Shown: positions 16,703-28,892, numbered from the stretch's first letter. The stretch: 64,000 bases of DNA from Thalassospira tepidiphila MCCC 1A03514 (GCF_001662875.1 NZ_JPVZ01000006.1:124001-188000), one strand, 5' to 3'. Program-made: numbers and translations. Notes: a model not told the origin generated them from the sequence alone.

Positions 16703-18145
16703 CTATATTAAATGTAATATAAATAATGCTGGCTGTGCCGGTACATCCATGTCCCAAAGATCATGATGCACCGTCTGGCGCACCCACTGGACCTGACCAG
16801 TCTCAAGGCTGAGTGCCACGATCGACGAGGAATAGGTTTCCACATTTTCATCGCGGTTCATGCCCAACTGATCAGGGACCTTGTTGCCCAGCGGCACGTA
16901 AATCATCCCAAGCGCCTCGTCCGCACTGGAAACCGACCAGCTGTTGGGCGAATTGGCGGTATAGGTCTGATCATCGGGGATCGGTTCGGTTTGTTCCGGA
17001 TTACCGGAATCCCAGTTCCAGATCAGCTCGCCAGTATTGATGTCATAGGCGCGAATAACGCCAGACTGCGATTTGGTGGAATAGTTGTCATTCACGGCCC
17101 CGCCAATGATGATCTTGCCATCAGCGGCCACCGGCGGCGACGTTGAATAATAATAGCCCGCCGGATTGTAGGGCATGTTGGTTTCCAGATGCACCGTGCC
17201 CTCATCCCCGAATGACGGGCAAATTTCACCCGTTGCCGCATCAAGGGCGATCAGACGTGCATCGGATGTCGGCAGGAACACACGTTCGGTGCACGGGCCG
17301 GTTTCGTTGGTGGCCGCATCCTTGTAATAGGTGACACCCCGGCATGTCTGATGCTGACGGTCGGGATTTTGCGGAATACCCGGATCAAATTTCCACTTTT
17401 CCTGTCCGGTTTTAGCATCAATCGCAATCGCCCAACTGTGCGGTGTGCAAAGATACAGCGTCTCGCCGATCTTAAGCGGTGTGACCTGATAGGTGGTTTC
17501 AGGCACGTCACTTTCGCGTTTCAAATCACCGGTCTGATAGACCCAGGCCTGTTCAAGCGATGCAACATTATCGGTATTGATCTGATCAAGCGGTGAATAA
17601 CGTTGCCCATAGCTCGTTCGCCCATAATGATGCCAATCGCCATTCGGCACGGAGCCCCCATATTGCGGGTTGTCGACAACCTTACTGGTTGGCAGGGTGC
17701 CCTCGATTGCATTGGGATTGTTCATCATCGAATAGACCGCAACGATCACGGCGATGACAATACTACCTTCAAGCACAAAGGACCGAACCGGTGTCGCATT
17801 CTCGCTTGCGCTGTCCTGATCCTGCGACGCCCGGACCAAAGTTTTGCGGAAAACAGGCGTCATCAGCCAAAGCCCGACAACAATGATCAGACCGCCGCGC
17901 GGGGCCAGTTGCCACCAGTCAAACCCGGCCTCCCACACAGCCCAGACCAGGCTTGCGAGTGTAAACACGCCATAAAACGGCAACAGAACGGGCTTGCGTG
18001 AAAAGGCCAGAAAGCTTGCAAACAGGAAGGCCAATCCGGCAAGCGCGTAATAGAAGCTCCCGCCGACCGCAATCAGCCATGCACCGCCAACAGCAAGTGC
18101 AAGACCAATCAAAGCCAGAAGGCCTGATGTCACTAGATTAATCAT
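16703..18145 (-). pseudogene. gcd: membrane-bound PQQ glucose dehydrogenase, 3' truncated
   Basis: The 480-residue reading covers the N-terminal part of a membrane-bound quinoprotein glucose dehydrogenase, which oxidises glucose in the periplasm with PQQ. Five membrane helices (to about residue 150) precede the propeller domain, with GDWHHYGRTSYGQRYSPLDQI and W-motif repeats (TGQEKWKF, TGELIWNW, TGQVQWVRQ). Full members have about 780-800 residues; here the match stops after DMDVPAQP and eight unrelated residues lead to a stop. The break, near 16,728, coincides with a change to AT-rich sequence at the island edge, so island insertion cut the gene. The lost 3' part may lie beyond the left end of the window. 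Confidence 0.88.
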
Positions 18146-18264
18146 GGGGTAACCCTCGGCTAAATGAGGTCGCCAACCGTCATCAAAGACAGTGGACCGG
18201 AACTTGAGTCTTCAAAGGGGTTTATCCACAAACGCCTGAAAACCTTGCAAGTTCCACCGAGGAC

Positions 18265-18300
18265 AAAAAAATCCCACCGTCAGACATGAGCCGGTGGGAT
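18265..18300 (-). terminator. terminator of fliN-like gene
   Basis: Stem ATCCCACCG (18271-18279) with CGGTGGGAT (18292-18300); on the minus strand it is followed by seven T. It lies 25 bases after the FliN-like stop. Confidence 0.85.
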
Positions 18301-18324
18301 GCGTTGATTGCGGTGCGTTCGCAA

Positions 18325-18627
18325 TTAGTGGTGGGTTTCGATCACCATACCGCTTTTGACAACCTCGGTAATCGTCACACCCAGATTTTCATCAACGACA
18401 ACCAGTTCCCCGCGGGCGACCAGACGGTTGTTGACGTAGATATCAACCGGCTCCCCCACGCGGCGGTCCAGCTCAAGCACGGCACCACGGGTCAGGCGCA
18501 TCAATTGCGCGACCTGGATCTGGCTTTTGCCAATCACCGTTGACACACGCACAGGCACGTCATAGGCCGCCCCAATGTCAGAGGCCCCCATACGTACGCT
18601 AAACGGGTCCTTATCGTCGTCAGCCAT
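18325..18627 (-). CDS. fliN: FliN family flagellar motor switch protein
   Basis: A 100-residue protein whose C-terminal 75 residues form a SpoA/FliN domain: YDVPVRVSTVIGKSQIQVAQLMRLTRGAVLELDR, then GEPVDIYVNNRLVARGEVVVVDENLGVTITEV (here GELVVV). FliN is part of the C-ring that sets flagellar rotation and export. Length fits FliN rather than FliM. No other flagellar gene is next to it, so it is either a stand-alone fliN or a second copy. The start at 18627 gives the usual acidic N-terminus; an ATG at 18648 is also possible. A strong terminator follows. Confidence 0.85.
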   Translation of the reverse strand: MADDDKDPFSVRMGASDIGAAYDVPVRVSTVIGKSQIQVAQLMRLTRGAVLELDRRVGEPVDIYVNNRLVARGELVVVDENLGVTITEVVKSGMVIETHH

Positions 18628-18859
18628 GATTTCGCGCCATCCCGTCAAATCGAAAGAATCGTGAAGCTTGTATCTTAAAGGTGAGCTTTGAAAAAAGTGT
18701 TAGCAAGCCCAATCTGATAAAATCGACGATTGCTGATCGGTTCTGAAAATGTATCAGCACAATTTTACTGTCGTTTTTTGTATTATATTGCCCTAAACAG
18801 ATGACGATTCCGGGCCAAACTTGGCCAAAAAGTGATCCAACCAGACATCAGGATGTTTC

Positions 18860-19981
18860 ATGCCTTATGACCGCCAATGGGTGGCCGATGCCATCAGCAC
18901 GATTGAAGCCGATTTCAACCGGTCTGCCGATACCCATCTGATCCGCCTTGATCTGCCAAAGCTTGGTGACATTGGCCTGTACCTTAAAGATGAGTCGACC
19001 CATCCGTCCGGCAGCCTCAAACATCGTCTGGCGCGATCGCTGTTTCTCTATGGGCTGTGCAATGGCTGGATCAACAATGACACCCCGATCATCGAGGCAT
19101 CCAGTGGCTCGACCGCCGTGTCAGAGGCCTATTTTGCCCGCCTTCTTGGCCTGCGCTTTATTGCGGTGATGCCGAAATCCACATCACAGCAAAAAATCGA
19201 TCAGATCGCCTTTTATGGCGGCGAAAGCCATCTGGTCGATCACAGCGGTCAGATTTATGAGGAATCGCAACGTCTGGCGCGCGAGCTGGGCGGCCATTAC
19301 ATGGACCAGTTCACCTATGCCGAACGCGCGACCGACTGGCGCGGTAACAACAACATCGCCGAAAGCATCTTTGATCAGCTCAAACGCGAACCCCACCCCA
19401 TTCCACGCTGGATCATTGTCGGCGCCGGAACAGGCGGCACATCATCGACCATCGGGCGCTATATCCGTTATGGCCGAAGCCTTGGTCAGGGCTGTGAGCT
19501 TTGCGTGGCCGACCCGGAAAACTCGGTTTTCTATAATGGATATGAAACCGGTGACTGTTCGGTCACCAACAGCAAGGGATCGCGCGTTGAAGGCATTGGT
19601 CGCCCGCGTGTCGAACCCAGCTTCAACCCGACCGTGGTCGATCGCATGTATCGCATCCCAGATGCGGCCAGCTTTGCGGCCCTCTATTATCTAAAAAAGC
19701 ATCTTGGTCGGCGCTGCGGCGGATCGACAGGCACCAACCTGATCGCGACCCTGTCGCTGATCTCGGAAATGAAGAAAGCCGGTCAAACCGGGTCGGTCGT
19801 GACCTTGCTCTGTGATGGCGGGGATCGCTACTGCGATACCTATTACAATCCCGACTGGCTCAAGGCGCAGAACATCGACCTGACACCGTGGACAGATGCA
19901 CTCGACCGCTTTGACGAAACAGGCCTCTTTGACATGCCGCTTGATCATTGCAGCGGTTACGCCGGGCGTTCGGCAACCTAA
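18860..19981 (+). CDS. PLP-dependent cysteine synthase-family enzyme (Cds1-like)
   Basis: A 373-residue fold-type II PLP enzyme. The Schiff-base Lys lies in [11 protein letters not shown] (about residue 54); [13 protein letters not shown] matches the substrate-binding loop, and [14 protein letters not shown] is the phosphate-binding glycine loop. The spacing and the C-terminal CGGSTGTNL and [15 protein letters not shown] segments match the Cds1 group, described as L-cysteine desulfhydrase (cysteine to pyruvate, H2S and ammonia) rather than the O-acetylserine sulfhydrylases. The gene stands alone between fliN and hsp20. The exact reaction is inferred from family resemblance. Confidence 0.8.
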   Translation: MPYDRQWVADAISTIEADFNRSADTHLIRLDLPKLGDIGLYLKDESTHPSGSLKHRLARSLFLYGLCNGWINNDTPIIEASSGSTAVSEAYFARLLGLRFIAVMPKSTSQQKIDQIAFYGGESHLVDHSGQIYEESQRLARELGGHYMDQFTYAERATDWRGNNNIAESIFDQLKREPHPIPRWIIVGAGTGGTSSTIGRYIRYGRSLGQGCELCVADPENSVFYNGYETGDCSVTNSKGSRVEGIGRPRVEPSFNPTVVDRMYRIPDAASFAALYYLKKHLGRRCGGSTGTNLIATLSLISEMKKAGQTGSVVTLLCDGGDRYCDTYYNPDWLKAQNIDLTPWTDALDRFDETGLFDMPLDHCSGYAGRSAT

Positions 19982-20002
19982 GCCTCACCAATCTGCGAAC
20001 AC

Positions 20003-20035
20003 AAAAAAAGACGGGCGGTTAAACCGCCCGTCAGT
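20003..20035 (-). terminator. terminator between convergent Cds1-like and hsp20 genes
   Basis: GACGGGCGG (20010-20018) and CCGCCCGTC (20024-20032) form a strong stem; on the minus strand seven T follow, so it ends hsp20 transcription and may also stop the opposing gene. Confidence 0.85.
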
Positions 20036-20073
20036 CTTATCAGGGGAAGCTTCTCAGGGAGGAGAGACAGTCC

Positions 20074-20577
20074 TTAGCCGGTCACCGCAATCTTGCGCGG
20101 TTCGGGCTTCTGTTCTGCTACCTTTGGAAGAGTAAGCAACAGAACACCGTTCTTGAAGGATGCGGTAATATTGTCGGCATCAATGGTGTCATTCAGGCGG
20201 AAGGACCGCTTGAAGTTGCCATAGCTACGCTCGACAACATGGGCGCCATCCTTGCTTTCACGGCTGAATTTCTTCTCGCCGGTGATGGTCAGAACACCGT
20301 CAAGCACTTCGACATTGACGTCGTCCTGTTCAACGCCCGGGAGTTCGGCGGAAAGTTCAAAGTGATCTTCGCCGTCATAGATGTCGATCCGCGGGCTCAG
20401 CAACGGTTGGGTCACTTCGCCTTCTTCGGAAGATACCTGTGCCGACGGGGCTGCACGGTGACCAAAGATCGAACCGATCATGCGGTCAACGTCACGGGAA
20501 ATAAGAGTGAAAGGATCACCGTAAGTCGGTGCAGAAGACGGACGACGGGATCCATTAAGAGTCTGAAGACCAGTCAT
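20074..20577 (-). CDS. small heat-shock protein Hsp20
   Basis: A 167-residue ATP-independent chaperone that holds unfolding proteins. The alpha-crystallin domain spans about residues 55-160 (PRIDIYDGEDHFELSAELPGVEQDDVNVEVLDG) and ends with the hallmark GVLLLTLPK. The N-terminal arm (DPFTLISRDVDRMIGSIFG) and the short C-terminal extension are normal. The start at 20577 is set by GGAGGG a few bases upstream; a longer reading to 20886 runs through untranslated leader. The leader is long (about 300 bases to the divergent gene), which would allow an RNA thermometer, but I cannot confirm one by eye. Confidence 0.9.
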   Translation of the reverse strand: MTGLQTLNGSRRPSSAPTYGDPFTLISRDVDRMIGSIFGHRAAPSAQVSSEEGEVTQPLLSPRIDIYDGEDHFELSAELPGVEQDDVNVEVLDGVLTITGEKKFSRESKDGAHVVERSYGNFKRSFRLNDTIDADNITASFKNGVLLLTLPKVAEQKPEPRKIAVTG

Positions 20578-20886
20578 TGTAGTACCCTCCATTACAGACG
20601 AGTATTCTTGCGCCATCAGTCCAGACCAGGCTGCAACCTTGACGCGTATCGGGGCACCATGCCCCTTTCCAATCTTGAGATAGATCGGGTGGAAATTTCT
20701 GCAAGTGGGTCGATGCATTTTTTTGCGAATTTTTGATTTTTTCTGATCGGCTGCTTGGAAAACTCCCTTCTGGCATTCCATTCCCTGGAAAAATTCAACA
20801 CGACGCTGGCGCCCGCCCCGCCCTCGGATTAGCTTCATCCCATTGATTGGCGCACGCGCGTCACTGTCCGAGTTAAAGGAACGCAT

Positions 20887-21981
20887 ATGAGCACTCTTTT
20901 CACCCCGCTTTCACTGGGCAAGCTATCCCTTGATAACCGCATTATCATCGCACCGATGTGTCAGTATTCCGCCGATAACGGCAAGGTCACCCATTGGCAT
21001 GACATGCATCTGGGCAATCTGGCGCAATCGGGTGCCGGTCTTCTGATTATCGAAGCCACCGCCGTCGAACCGGAAGGACGCATTACCTATGGCGATGTCG
21101 GCCTGTGGGATGACGAAACCGAGGCAGCACTTGGTAAAACGCTTAAAGCTGTGCGCAGCCATTCCGACATGCCGATTGCGGTTCAGTTGGCCCATGCCGG
21201 GCGCAAGGCATCTTGCGAAAAACCGTGGCTCGGGGGTCATGCCCTTTCCCCGGATCATGAAAATGGCTGGCAGGTCTCAGCCCCCTCTGCCCTGCCATTC
21301 CGTGACGGCGACCCAATCCCTGAGGCAATGACAAAATCACGCATTGCAGACGTCATTCAGGCCTTTGTCGAGGCGGCTGAACGGTCCGTACGGCTGGGCT
21401 TTGACGCGATTGAAATTCATGGCGCGCATGGTTATTTGCTCCATCAATTCCTGTCACCGCATGCCAACAAGCGTGACGATGAATATGGCGGTTCGTTTGA
21501 AAACCGCACCCGCATCGTGATCGAAATCTATGACGCCATCCGCAAGGCCGTTGGCGCCGACTATCCGCTGGGCATCCGTATTTCGGCAACCGACTGGGTC
21601 GAAGGCGGCTGGGATATTGATCAAAGCGTCGCGCTTGCCAAACTCCTCAAGGACCGCGGATGTGATTTTATCGACGTTTCGTCAGGCGGCCTTCATATCG
21701 ATCAGCAAATCCCGCTCGGCCCCAATTATCAGGTGCCGTTTGCCGCCCGCATCAAGGCCGAAACCGGCATGACCACAATTGCGGTCGGCCTGATTACCGA
21801 GGCCGAACAGGCAGAAGCCATCACCTTTACCGGGCAGGCCGATGCCATCGCCCTTGCGCGCGGCATTCTGTATGACCCGCGCTGGCCGTGGCATGCCGCC
21901 GCAACGCTGGGCGCCGAGGTCAAGGCAGCTCCGCAATATCTGCGCTGTCAGCCCAGAACGCTTAAAAAGCTGTTTGGCTGA
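20887..21981 (+). CDS. NADH:flavin oxidoreductase, old yellow enzyme (YqjM-like)
   Basis: A 364-residue FMN-dependent ene-reductase of the YqjM/thermophilic-like subgroup, which reduces activated C=C bonds with NAD(P)H. The subgroup marker Cys is in IAPMCQYSA (about residue 25). QLAHAGRKAS and the substrate-binding pair in EIHGAHGYLLHQFLSPHAN (His at about 178 and 181) are present, as is the phosphate-binding end ALARGILYDPRWPWHAA. Full length. The natural substrate is unknown. Divergent from hsp20 and followed by a strong terminator. Confidence 0.9.
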   Translation: MSTLFTPLSLGKLSLDNRIIIAPMCQYSADNGKVTHWHDMHLGNLAQSGAGLLIIEATAVEPEGRITYGDVGLWDDETEAALGKTLKAVRSHSDMPIAVQLAHAGRKASCEKPWLGGHALSPDHENGWQVSAPSALPFRDGDPIPEAMTKSRIADVIQAFVEAAERSVRLGFDAIEIHGAHGYLLHQFLSPHANKRDDEYGGSFENRTRIVIEIYDAIRKAVGADYPLGIRISATDWVEGGWDIDQSVALAKLLKDRGCDFIDVSSGGLHIDQQIPLGPNYQVPFAARIKAETGMTTIAVGLITEAEQAEAITFTGQADAIALARGILYDPRWPWHAAATLGAEVKAAPQYLRCQPRTLKKLFG

Positions 21982-21998
21982 CACCTTTTGAATTCATC

Positions 21999-22032
21999 AA
22001 AGAGCCCGCCAGTGTGCGGGCTCTTTTTTATT
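21999..22032 (+). terminator. terminator of old yellow enzyme gene
   Basis: AAAGAGCCCGC (21999-22009) and GCGGGCTCTTT (22016-22026) with six T following. Confidence 0.9.
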
Positions 22033-22045
22033 GCCGCTTAGACAA

Positions 22046-22077
22046 AGAAAAGGGGCCAGCCAATGGCGAGCCCCTTC
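22046..22077 (-). terminator. terminator of groESL
   Basis: Stem AAGGGGC (22050-22056) and GCCCCTT (22070-22076); on the minus strand TTTTCTTT follows. It lies 30 bases after the groEL stop. Confidence 0.75.
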
Positions 22078-22106
22078 CCTTATGCGATAGGTCGGTTGGG
22101 TAAGGC

Positions 22107-23777
<1,671 letters not shown>

Positions 23778-23821
23778 CTATGAGACGGATGAACGTGGAC
23801 AAATCACCCAAACGGGCTGAC

Positions 23822-24109
23822 TTAGTCCATGATGCCCATGATGTCGGATTCTTTCATGATCAACAGCTCTTCGCCGTCGACCTTGACTTCGGTGCCCGAC
23901 CATTTGCCAAACAGGACTTTGTCACCTGCTTTGACGTCGAGGGCTACGACCGAGCCATCTTCTTTACGAACGCCAGAACCAACAGCGATGACTTCGCCTT
24001 CCTGCGGTTTTTCTTTGGCGGTATCCGGAATAATGATGCCACCGGCAGTTTTGGTGTCGGATTCGACACGACGTACCAGTACTCGATCATGCAGCGGACG
24101 GAACTTCAT
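23822..24109 (-). CDS. groS: co-chaperonin GroES
   Basis: A 95-residue 10-kDa chaperonin, the lid of Gro[18 protein letters not shown] opens it, the mobile loop reads [21 protein letters not shown], and the C-terminus has [13 protein letters not shown] at 24109 has GGAG nine bases upstream; a TTG at 24118 in the same frame would shorten that spacing. First gene of the operon and nearest to the CIRCE element. Confidence 0.97.
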   Translation of the reverse strand: MKFRPLHDRVLVRRVESDTKTAGGIIIPDTAKEKPQEGEVIAVGSGVRKEDGSVVALDVKAGDKVLFGKWSGTEVKVDGEELLIMKESDIMGIMD

Positions 24110-24174
24110 TTTAGACAACTCCGTGTTTAAGCTAAGGCTCGTTAATAACTAAGACTAACCGGGATGAGCCCGTA

Positions 24175-24201
24175 TTAGCACTCACCCCCGGCGAGTGCTA
24201 A
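24175..24201. promoter_or_regulatory. CIRCE operator (HrcA binding site)
   Basis: TTAGCACTC (24175-24183), nine bases, GAGTGCTAA (24193-24201): an exact match to the CIRCE consensus. HrcA represses groESL through it and is titrated by GroEL under heat stress. It lies 65 bases upstream of groES. Confidence 0.97.
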
Positions 24202-24524
24202 CAGCATTTATTGGAGTACCAGTTCAAAGTCAATAGGGAGATGTAAAAAGACGCAGAAATGTCACGATTTTTGGCGATTTCCGCGCACGCAGCGCAGCAA
24301 AAATCCGCCCCCGTTTTAAAGCGGGCTGATCAAAACATTTTCATGCCCGGGAAACAAGCCCCGACACAACACCGCAAAAGAATATATATCGGGCTGTCAC
24401 ACTTGCTTTTGTCAAAGGGCTGTTTGGCAGATCCGGTTCAAGCGACGAAGATGCATGGTTCAAACACCTATGAAAAAGCGGGTTTCACGTCTAAGCTCCA
24501 GCCAAAGAACGCAAATAACGTCCA
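24202..24524. other. intergenic region upstream of CIRCE, no gene seen
   Basis: About 320 bases between divergent groES and a secreted-protein gene. Neither strand has a convincing gene. It should hold the promoter of the rightward gene; no repeat or hairpin stands out. Confidence 0.4.
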
Positions 24525-25328
24525 ATGACCGCGCAAACACCCGGATTGCAGAAAATGTCATGCAGTAAAAATTCATCGGCCCTGACGTCCGGGCCTTCAG
24601 GCAAACGACAAGAGCTGATGGCGCCTGCTTTTCTGTTATTTGCCCTAGTCGGTTTGTTTTCTTCGCAAACAATCAGCACTGATGCTTGGGCCGATGAGGC
24701 CGATGTCGAATGCCCGAAAAAGATTGCCTATGTCGAAAATGACCCGATGTCGCAGAAGTCGATTGTGATCTTGCAAAAACTCTATGCGGATCTCGGCTGC
24801 CCGCTTCAGGCCGTCAAACTGCCGGGGCGTCGCGGCCCCTTGCATTTCAATGAAGGTCTGGTGGACGGTGAATTGCTGCGTACGGTTGCCGCTGAAAAGA
24901 ACTATTCGCGCGCCTTTGTCAGATCATCGGTTGCCCTGCGCGAGATCGCAAACCGGCTTTGGCGCAATCCGAACGATCAAGACCCGTCAACGCCGATTGC
25001 CTTTACGCTCGGCGTGATATGGCAGGAAAAGTACGTCCATGCCGATACGGCCAAAACCGGCATCACGCACAAGCCAATGATGTATAATACCGAAAAGCAC
25101 CAGGCCTATGCCGAAGGGCGCATCACGCGTTTTCTGTCCGCAGATAGCAATATCGACGACATGCTGACACAGGGCATCCTGGGCAACACACCAGCACCGG
25201 TAATCGAGGAAACAATTTCGGTCTTGCCGCTTTATCATTATCTTGGCGCGGAATTCGCCCCCTTCATGAAAAAGTTCTCTGCCCTCGTCGCGCTAACGGA
25301 TCCATTTCGCAAGGCCCAGAATCAGTAA
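24525..25328 (+). CDS. exported substrate-binding-like protein
   Basis: A 267-residue protein with a late hydrophobic signal (MAPAFLLFALVGLFSSQ, cleavage near AWA) after a polar leader. The mature part resembles family 3 periplasmic solute-binding proteins: a first strand with a Pro-Met pocket (KKIAYVENDPMSQKSIVILQKLYADLGC), GELLRTVAAEKNY, and late YHYLGAEFAPFMKKFSAL. It lacks nearby permease and ATPase genes, so it may be an orphan sensor or binding protein. The start is unsure: 24525 gives the full reading, while ATG at 24618 would begin directly at the signal peptide. Ligand unknown. Confidence 0.6.
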   Translation: MTAQTPGLQKMSCSKNSSALTSGPSGKRQELMAPAFLLFALVGLFSSQTISTDAWADEADVECPKKIAYVENDPMSQKSIVILQKLYADLGCPLQAVKLPGRRGPLHFNEGLVDGELLRTVAAEKNYSRAFVRSSVALREIANRLWRNPNDQDPSTPIAFTLGVIWQEKYVHADTAKTGITHKPMMYNTEKHQAYAEGRITRFLSADSNIDDMLTQGILGNTPAPVIEETISVLPLYHYLGAEFAPFMKKFSALVALTDPFRKAQNQ

Positions 25329-25479
25329 TCGCAACGACGGGTGCCGCAGCTTTGATAAAGCCGACCGCCCATTCAATTGCCAAGCTCAGAATTTTATAAA
25401 AATGCGCATATGCACGAAGGCCAAGCTTCTGCTATCCATAGTCTGGACGAATTAATTTACCCTGCACAAGGCAGCACGG

Positions 25480-26037
25480 ATGCAATTTGAAGAGCTGGAA
25501 ATTCCCGATGTTAAGCTGATCTTCCCGAAGAAATTTGGCGATGAGCGGGGTTTTTTCTCTGAAACCTATAATCTGGAAGCCTTTGCCAAAGCTGGCATCG
25601 ATCCGCAGTTTGTGCAGGACAATCACTCTTTATCGAGCAATGTCGGTGTGCTGCGAGGACTGCATTTTCAATGCCCGCCCTTTGCCCAAGACAAGCTGGT
25701 TCGGGTCATCAGAGGCCGCATTCTGGATGTCGCAGTCGACATTCGCGCCAAGTCAAAGACGTTCGGGAAATGGGTATCGACTGAAATCAGCGCAGAAGAC
25801 TGGAACCAGATATTCATTCCCGCCGGTTTCGCCCACGGCTTTGTCACGCTCGAGCCGAACACGGAAGTGAACTACAAGGTATCAGCACCTTATGCTCCGG
25901 AAAGCGAACGCGCGATCATGTGGAATGATCCGGACCTTGGCATCGACTGGCCGTTTGACGAAAACCAGGTCACGCTGTCGGCAAAAGACGAGAAAGCCAT
26001 GAGTTTTGCGAGCTATCGAGAGAACCCGGTATTCTAG
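25480..26037 (+). CDS. rfbC: dTDP-4-dehydrorhamnose 3,5-epimerase
   Basis: A 185-residue cupin-fold epimerase, third enzyme of dTDP-L-rhamnose synthesis. Family motifs are FFSETYNLEAFAKAG, FVQDNHSLSSNVGVLRGLHFQ with the catalytic His near residue 63, and GFAHGFVTLEPN; the Tyr in NYKVSAPYAPESE completes the active site. Full length. It is convergent with rfbA, six bases apart, so it is not in the rfbBDA operon but belongs to the same pathway, feeding O-antigen or other surface polysaccharide. Confidence 0.95.
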   Translation: MQFEELEIPDVKLIFPKKFGDERGFFSETYNLEAFAKAGIDPQFVQDNHSLSSNVGVLRGLHFQCPPFAQDKLVRVIRGRILDVAVDIRAKSKTFGKWVSTEISAEDWNQIFIPAGFAHGFVTLEPNTEVNYKVSAPYAPESERAIMWNDPDLGIDWPFDENQVTLSAKDEKAMSFASYRENPVF

Positions 26038-26043
26038 TTCCGC

Positions 26044-26925
26044 TCACAGGATATCGTAGGTTCGCAGAACCGTCTGAAGATATGCCTTGTAAGAACTCTC
26101 GCCAAACTCACTCGCAAGCTTTTCAAACTGTTCGACCGTGATCATGCCCTTTCTCAGCGCGATTTCTTCAGGACAGGCAATCTTGAGGCTTTGGCGGCTC
26201 TCGACGGTACGGACAAAATTGGCGGCCTCAAGCATCGCAGCGTGCGTTCCCGTATCCAACCAGGCATAGCCCCTGCCCATCTTCTCGACCTTAAGCGTGC
26301 CACGCTTAAGGTAAGCCTTGTTAACATCGGTAATTTCAAGCTCACCACGCTTGGACGGCTTGATCGATTTGGCAATGTCGACAACATCTGAGTCGTAAAA
26401 ATACAACCCCGTCACGGCGAAATTCGATTTGGGGTTGGCCGGTTTTTCCTCGATATCCAGGGCCACACCATTGCGGTCAAACTCGACCACGCCATACCTT
26501 TCGGGATCCTGAACGTAATAGGCAAACACGCTCGCCCCATCGGATTGGGCCATGGCGTTGCCCAACAATTTCGTCAGGTCGTGCCCAAAATAGATATTGT
26601 CACCCAAAATCAAACAGCACGGATCGTTCCCAACAAAATCCGCACCGACAATAAACGCATCGGCAAGGCCGCGGGGTTCAGGCTGAACCGCATATTGAAG
26701 GCTGATCCCCCATTTCGAACCATCACCGAGCAGATCTTTGAACAGCGGCACATCGCGGGGCGTGCTGATAATCAGGATGTCTGTGATTCCCGCCAGCATC
26801 AATGTAGTCAGCGGATAATAGATCATCGGCTTGTCATAGACGGGCTGCAGCTGCTTGGAGACAACCAGTGTCGAAGGGTGCAAACGCGATCCTGTACCGC
26901 CTGCCAGTATGATCCCTTTACGCAT
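26044..26925 (-). CDS. rfbA: glucose-1-phosphate thymidylyltransferase
   Basis: A 293-residue nucleotidyltransferase making dTDP-glucose from glucose-1-phosphate and dTTP. The N-terminal [17 protein letters not shown] nucleotide loop, [25 protein letters not shown] (metal-binding Asp) and [20 protein letters not shown] are the RmlA signatures. ATG at 26925 has AAGGAAAATT before it and overlaps the end of rfbD by eight bases; the Met at 26943 lies inside rfbD. Last gene of the leftward rfbB-rfbD-rfbA operon. Confidence 0.95.
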   Translation of the reverse strand: MRKGIILAGGTGSRLHPSTLVVSKQLQPVYDKPMIYYPLTTLMLAGITDILIISTPRDVPLFKDLLGDGSKWGISLQYAVQPEPRGLADAFIVGADFVGNDPCCLILGDNIYFGHDLTKLLGNAMAQSDGASVFAYYVQDPERYGVVEFDRNGVALDIEEKPANPKSNFAVTGLYFYDSDVVDIAKSIKPSKRGELEITDVNKAYLKRGTLKVEKMGRGYAWLDTGTHAAMLEAANFVRTVESRQSLKIACPEEIALRKGMITVEQFEKLASEFGESSYKAYLQTVLRTYDIL

Positions 26926-27829
26926 CCGAATTTTCCTTCCCAAGCCCTCTGATAACAGCCGTCAGGCTGTCCTCTACATTTGGCAACTTGATACCAAACG
27001 TATCATTGATAAGCCTGCAAGACATTACAGAGTATTCTGGCCTTTTTGCCGCCGTTGGAAATTCCGAGGACTTGATTGGCAAAACCACACAATCTTTGCC
27101 TTTCCAATCCTCACCCCACTCCTGCAAAGCGATCTTGTGAATGCTTTTGCCAAACTCAAACCATGTCATTTCTTGATCTGAGGTCAGGTGATAGGTGCCG
27201 AATTTATCAAACTCGGCAGAGATCGCCACACAACAAAGCTCCAGAATCGCATGTGCCAGATCATGGGCGCTTGTCGGGCATCCGGTCTGATCATCGACAA
27301 TTCGAACTTCATCCCTTTGCGCCATCAGATTAAGCATGGTTTTGACGAAGTTTTTCCCAAACTGGCTATAGACCCAGGATGTGCGCAAAATCAGATAGTT
27401 TTGGAGTGTCTCTTTTACGGCAACTTCACCCGCAAGCTTGCTGTTGCCGTAAACACCCAAGGGCGAGACAGCATCTTCCTCGCGATAAGGCTTTGTTCCC
27501 TTCCCGTCGAAAACATAATCCGTTGAGACATGGATCAGCGAGACGGAGCGTTTGGCAAGGGCCTGCGCCATTGCGCGAACCGCATCGCCGTTAACCTTGA
27601 ACGCGATATTTTCCTGCTGCTCAGCCAAATCGACCGCAGTGTAGGCCGCTGCATTGACAACAATATCCGGGTGCACGCTATCGATAACGGGCTCGATTTG
27701 GGACGCATCCTCAAGATCACATTCTTCCCGACCAACAAAGGTCAGTTGGGCTTTGGGAAATTCATGCGCGGATGCAGCCAGACACCTGGCAAGCTGACCA
27801 TTTTTGCCAAAGACCAGTATTCTAGGCAT
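26918..27829 (-). CDS. rfbD: dTDP-4-dehydrorhamnose reductase
   Basis: A 303-residue short-chain dehydrogenase/reductase, last step to dTDP-L-rhamnose. The Rossmann loop is FGKNGQLAR, and the catalytic YxxxK is in [11 protein letters not shown] (Tyr about 128). [26 protein letters not shown] is the classic RfbD segment. The start at 27829 overlaps the rfbB stop by eight bases, so the genes are coupled. A start at 27868 would lie inside rfbB. Confidence 0.95.
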   Translation of the reverse strand: MPRILVFGKNGQLARCLAASAHEFPKAQLTFVGREECDLEDASQIEPVIDSVHPDIVVNAAAYTAVDLAEQQENIAFKVNGDAVRAMAQALAKRSVSLIHVSTDYVFDGKGTKPYREEDAVSPLGVYGNSKLAGEVAVKETLQNYLILRTSWVYSQFGKNFVKTMLNLMAQRDEVRIVDDQTGCPTSAHDLAHAILELCCVAISAEFDKFGTYHLTSDQEMTWFEFGKSIHKIALQEWGEDWKGKDCVVLPIKSSEFPTAAKRPEYSVMSCRLINDTFGIKLPNVEDSLTAVIRGLGKENSDA

Positions 27830-28892
27830 CGGCTTGCCCCTTGGCACTTCCCAGACGTTCTCCGGCATATTTGTTCTGTAAAATCGGCTCCCACCATGCG
27901 CGATTGTTCACATACCACTCAATGGTTTGCCGCAGGCCGGTTTCGAAATCGTATTTCGGCTTCCAACCCAACTCATTCTGCATTTTGGTTGGATCGATGG
28001 CATAGCGCCAATCGTGACCGGGACGGTCCTTTACATATGTCACCGCGCCATCAAAACTGTCGAATGCGATGTCCGGTATGATCGCGCGGACTATATCGAA
28101 TATCCGTTTCACGACATCGATATTGGTCAGTTCGTTACAGCCGCCAACATTGTATTTCTCGCCAATGCGGCCTTCGGTCAGGATCTTGACCAGTGCCTCT
28201 GCATGATCTTCAACATGCAGCCAGTCGCGCGTATTCAAACCATCGCCATAAACCGGAAGCTTCCTGCCATGCAGCAGGTTCAGCACCATCAACGGGATCA
28301 GCTTTTCCGGGAACTGAAACGGCCCGTAATTGTTGGAACAATTGCTGATGACGATGGGCAATCCATAGGTATGGTGCCACGCCTGCACCAGATGATCCGA
28401 ACTTGCCTTGCTGGCAGAATAAGGTGAGGTCGGCGCATAAGCCGTTTCTTCGGTGAACAGCCCTTCGCTGCCAAGCGATCCATAAACCTCGTCTGTCGAA
28501 ATATGGTGGAACCGGAATGTCGCTCGCCTGCCTGCCGACAGCTTCTCAAAATAGGCGCGTGCGACGTCAAGCAGGGTAAACGTGCCAACCACATTGGTCT
28601 GAATGAAATCAGCCGGTCCGTCGATCGAACGATCAACATGACTTTCCGCCGCCAGATGCATCACCGCATCGGGCTGGAATTCATCAAACAGTTTGGCAAT
28701 GGCGTCCCGGTTGCAGATATCCTGATGGGCAAAATGGTAGTTATCGCGTGCGGAAATTGACGCCAACGTCCGCAGATCACCCGCATAGGTCAGTTTATCG
28801 ATATTAAGGACTTCATAGCCCTTCAACCCGGTCATCAGCCGACAAACAGCAGACCCGATAAAACCTGCACCGCCCGTCACGATAACTTTCAT
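27822..28892 (-). CDS. rfbB: dTDP-glucose 4,6-dehydratase
   Basis: A 356-residue extended SDR enzyme, second step of the rhamnose pathway. NAD-binding loop [11 protein letters not shown] at the start; [13 protein letters not shown] and [12 protein letters not shown]; catalytic Tyr/Lys in [37 protein letters not shown] and [12 protein letters not shown] near the end. All are family marks. First gene of the leftward operon; the roughly 210 bases upstream to glmS hold its promoter. Confidence 0.96.
   Translation of the reverse strand: MKVIVTGGAGFIGSAVCRLMTGLKGYEVLNIDKLTYAGDLRTLASISARDNYHFAHQDICNRDAIAKLFDEFQPDAVMHLAAESHVDRSIDGPADFIQTNVVGTFTLLDVARAYFEKLSAGRRATFRFHHISTDEVYGSLGSEGLFTEETAYAPTSPYSASKASSDHLVQAWHHTYGLPIVISNCSNNYGPFQFPEKLIPLMVLNLLHGRKLPVYGDGLNTRDWLHVEDHAEALVKILTEGRIGEKYNVGGCNELTNIDVVKRIFDIVRAIIPDIAFDSFDGAVTYVKDRPGHDWRYAIDPTKMQNELGWKPKYDFETGLRQTIEWYVNNRAWWEPILQNKYAGERLGSAKGQADA

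Noticed and set aside
20680..20705. Possible heat-shock sigma promoter upstream of hsp20
   Set aside because: CTTGCAG is present but the spacer and the -10 element (CCGATCTAT) fit the sigma-32 consensus poorly.
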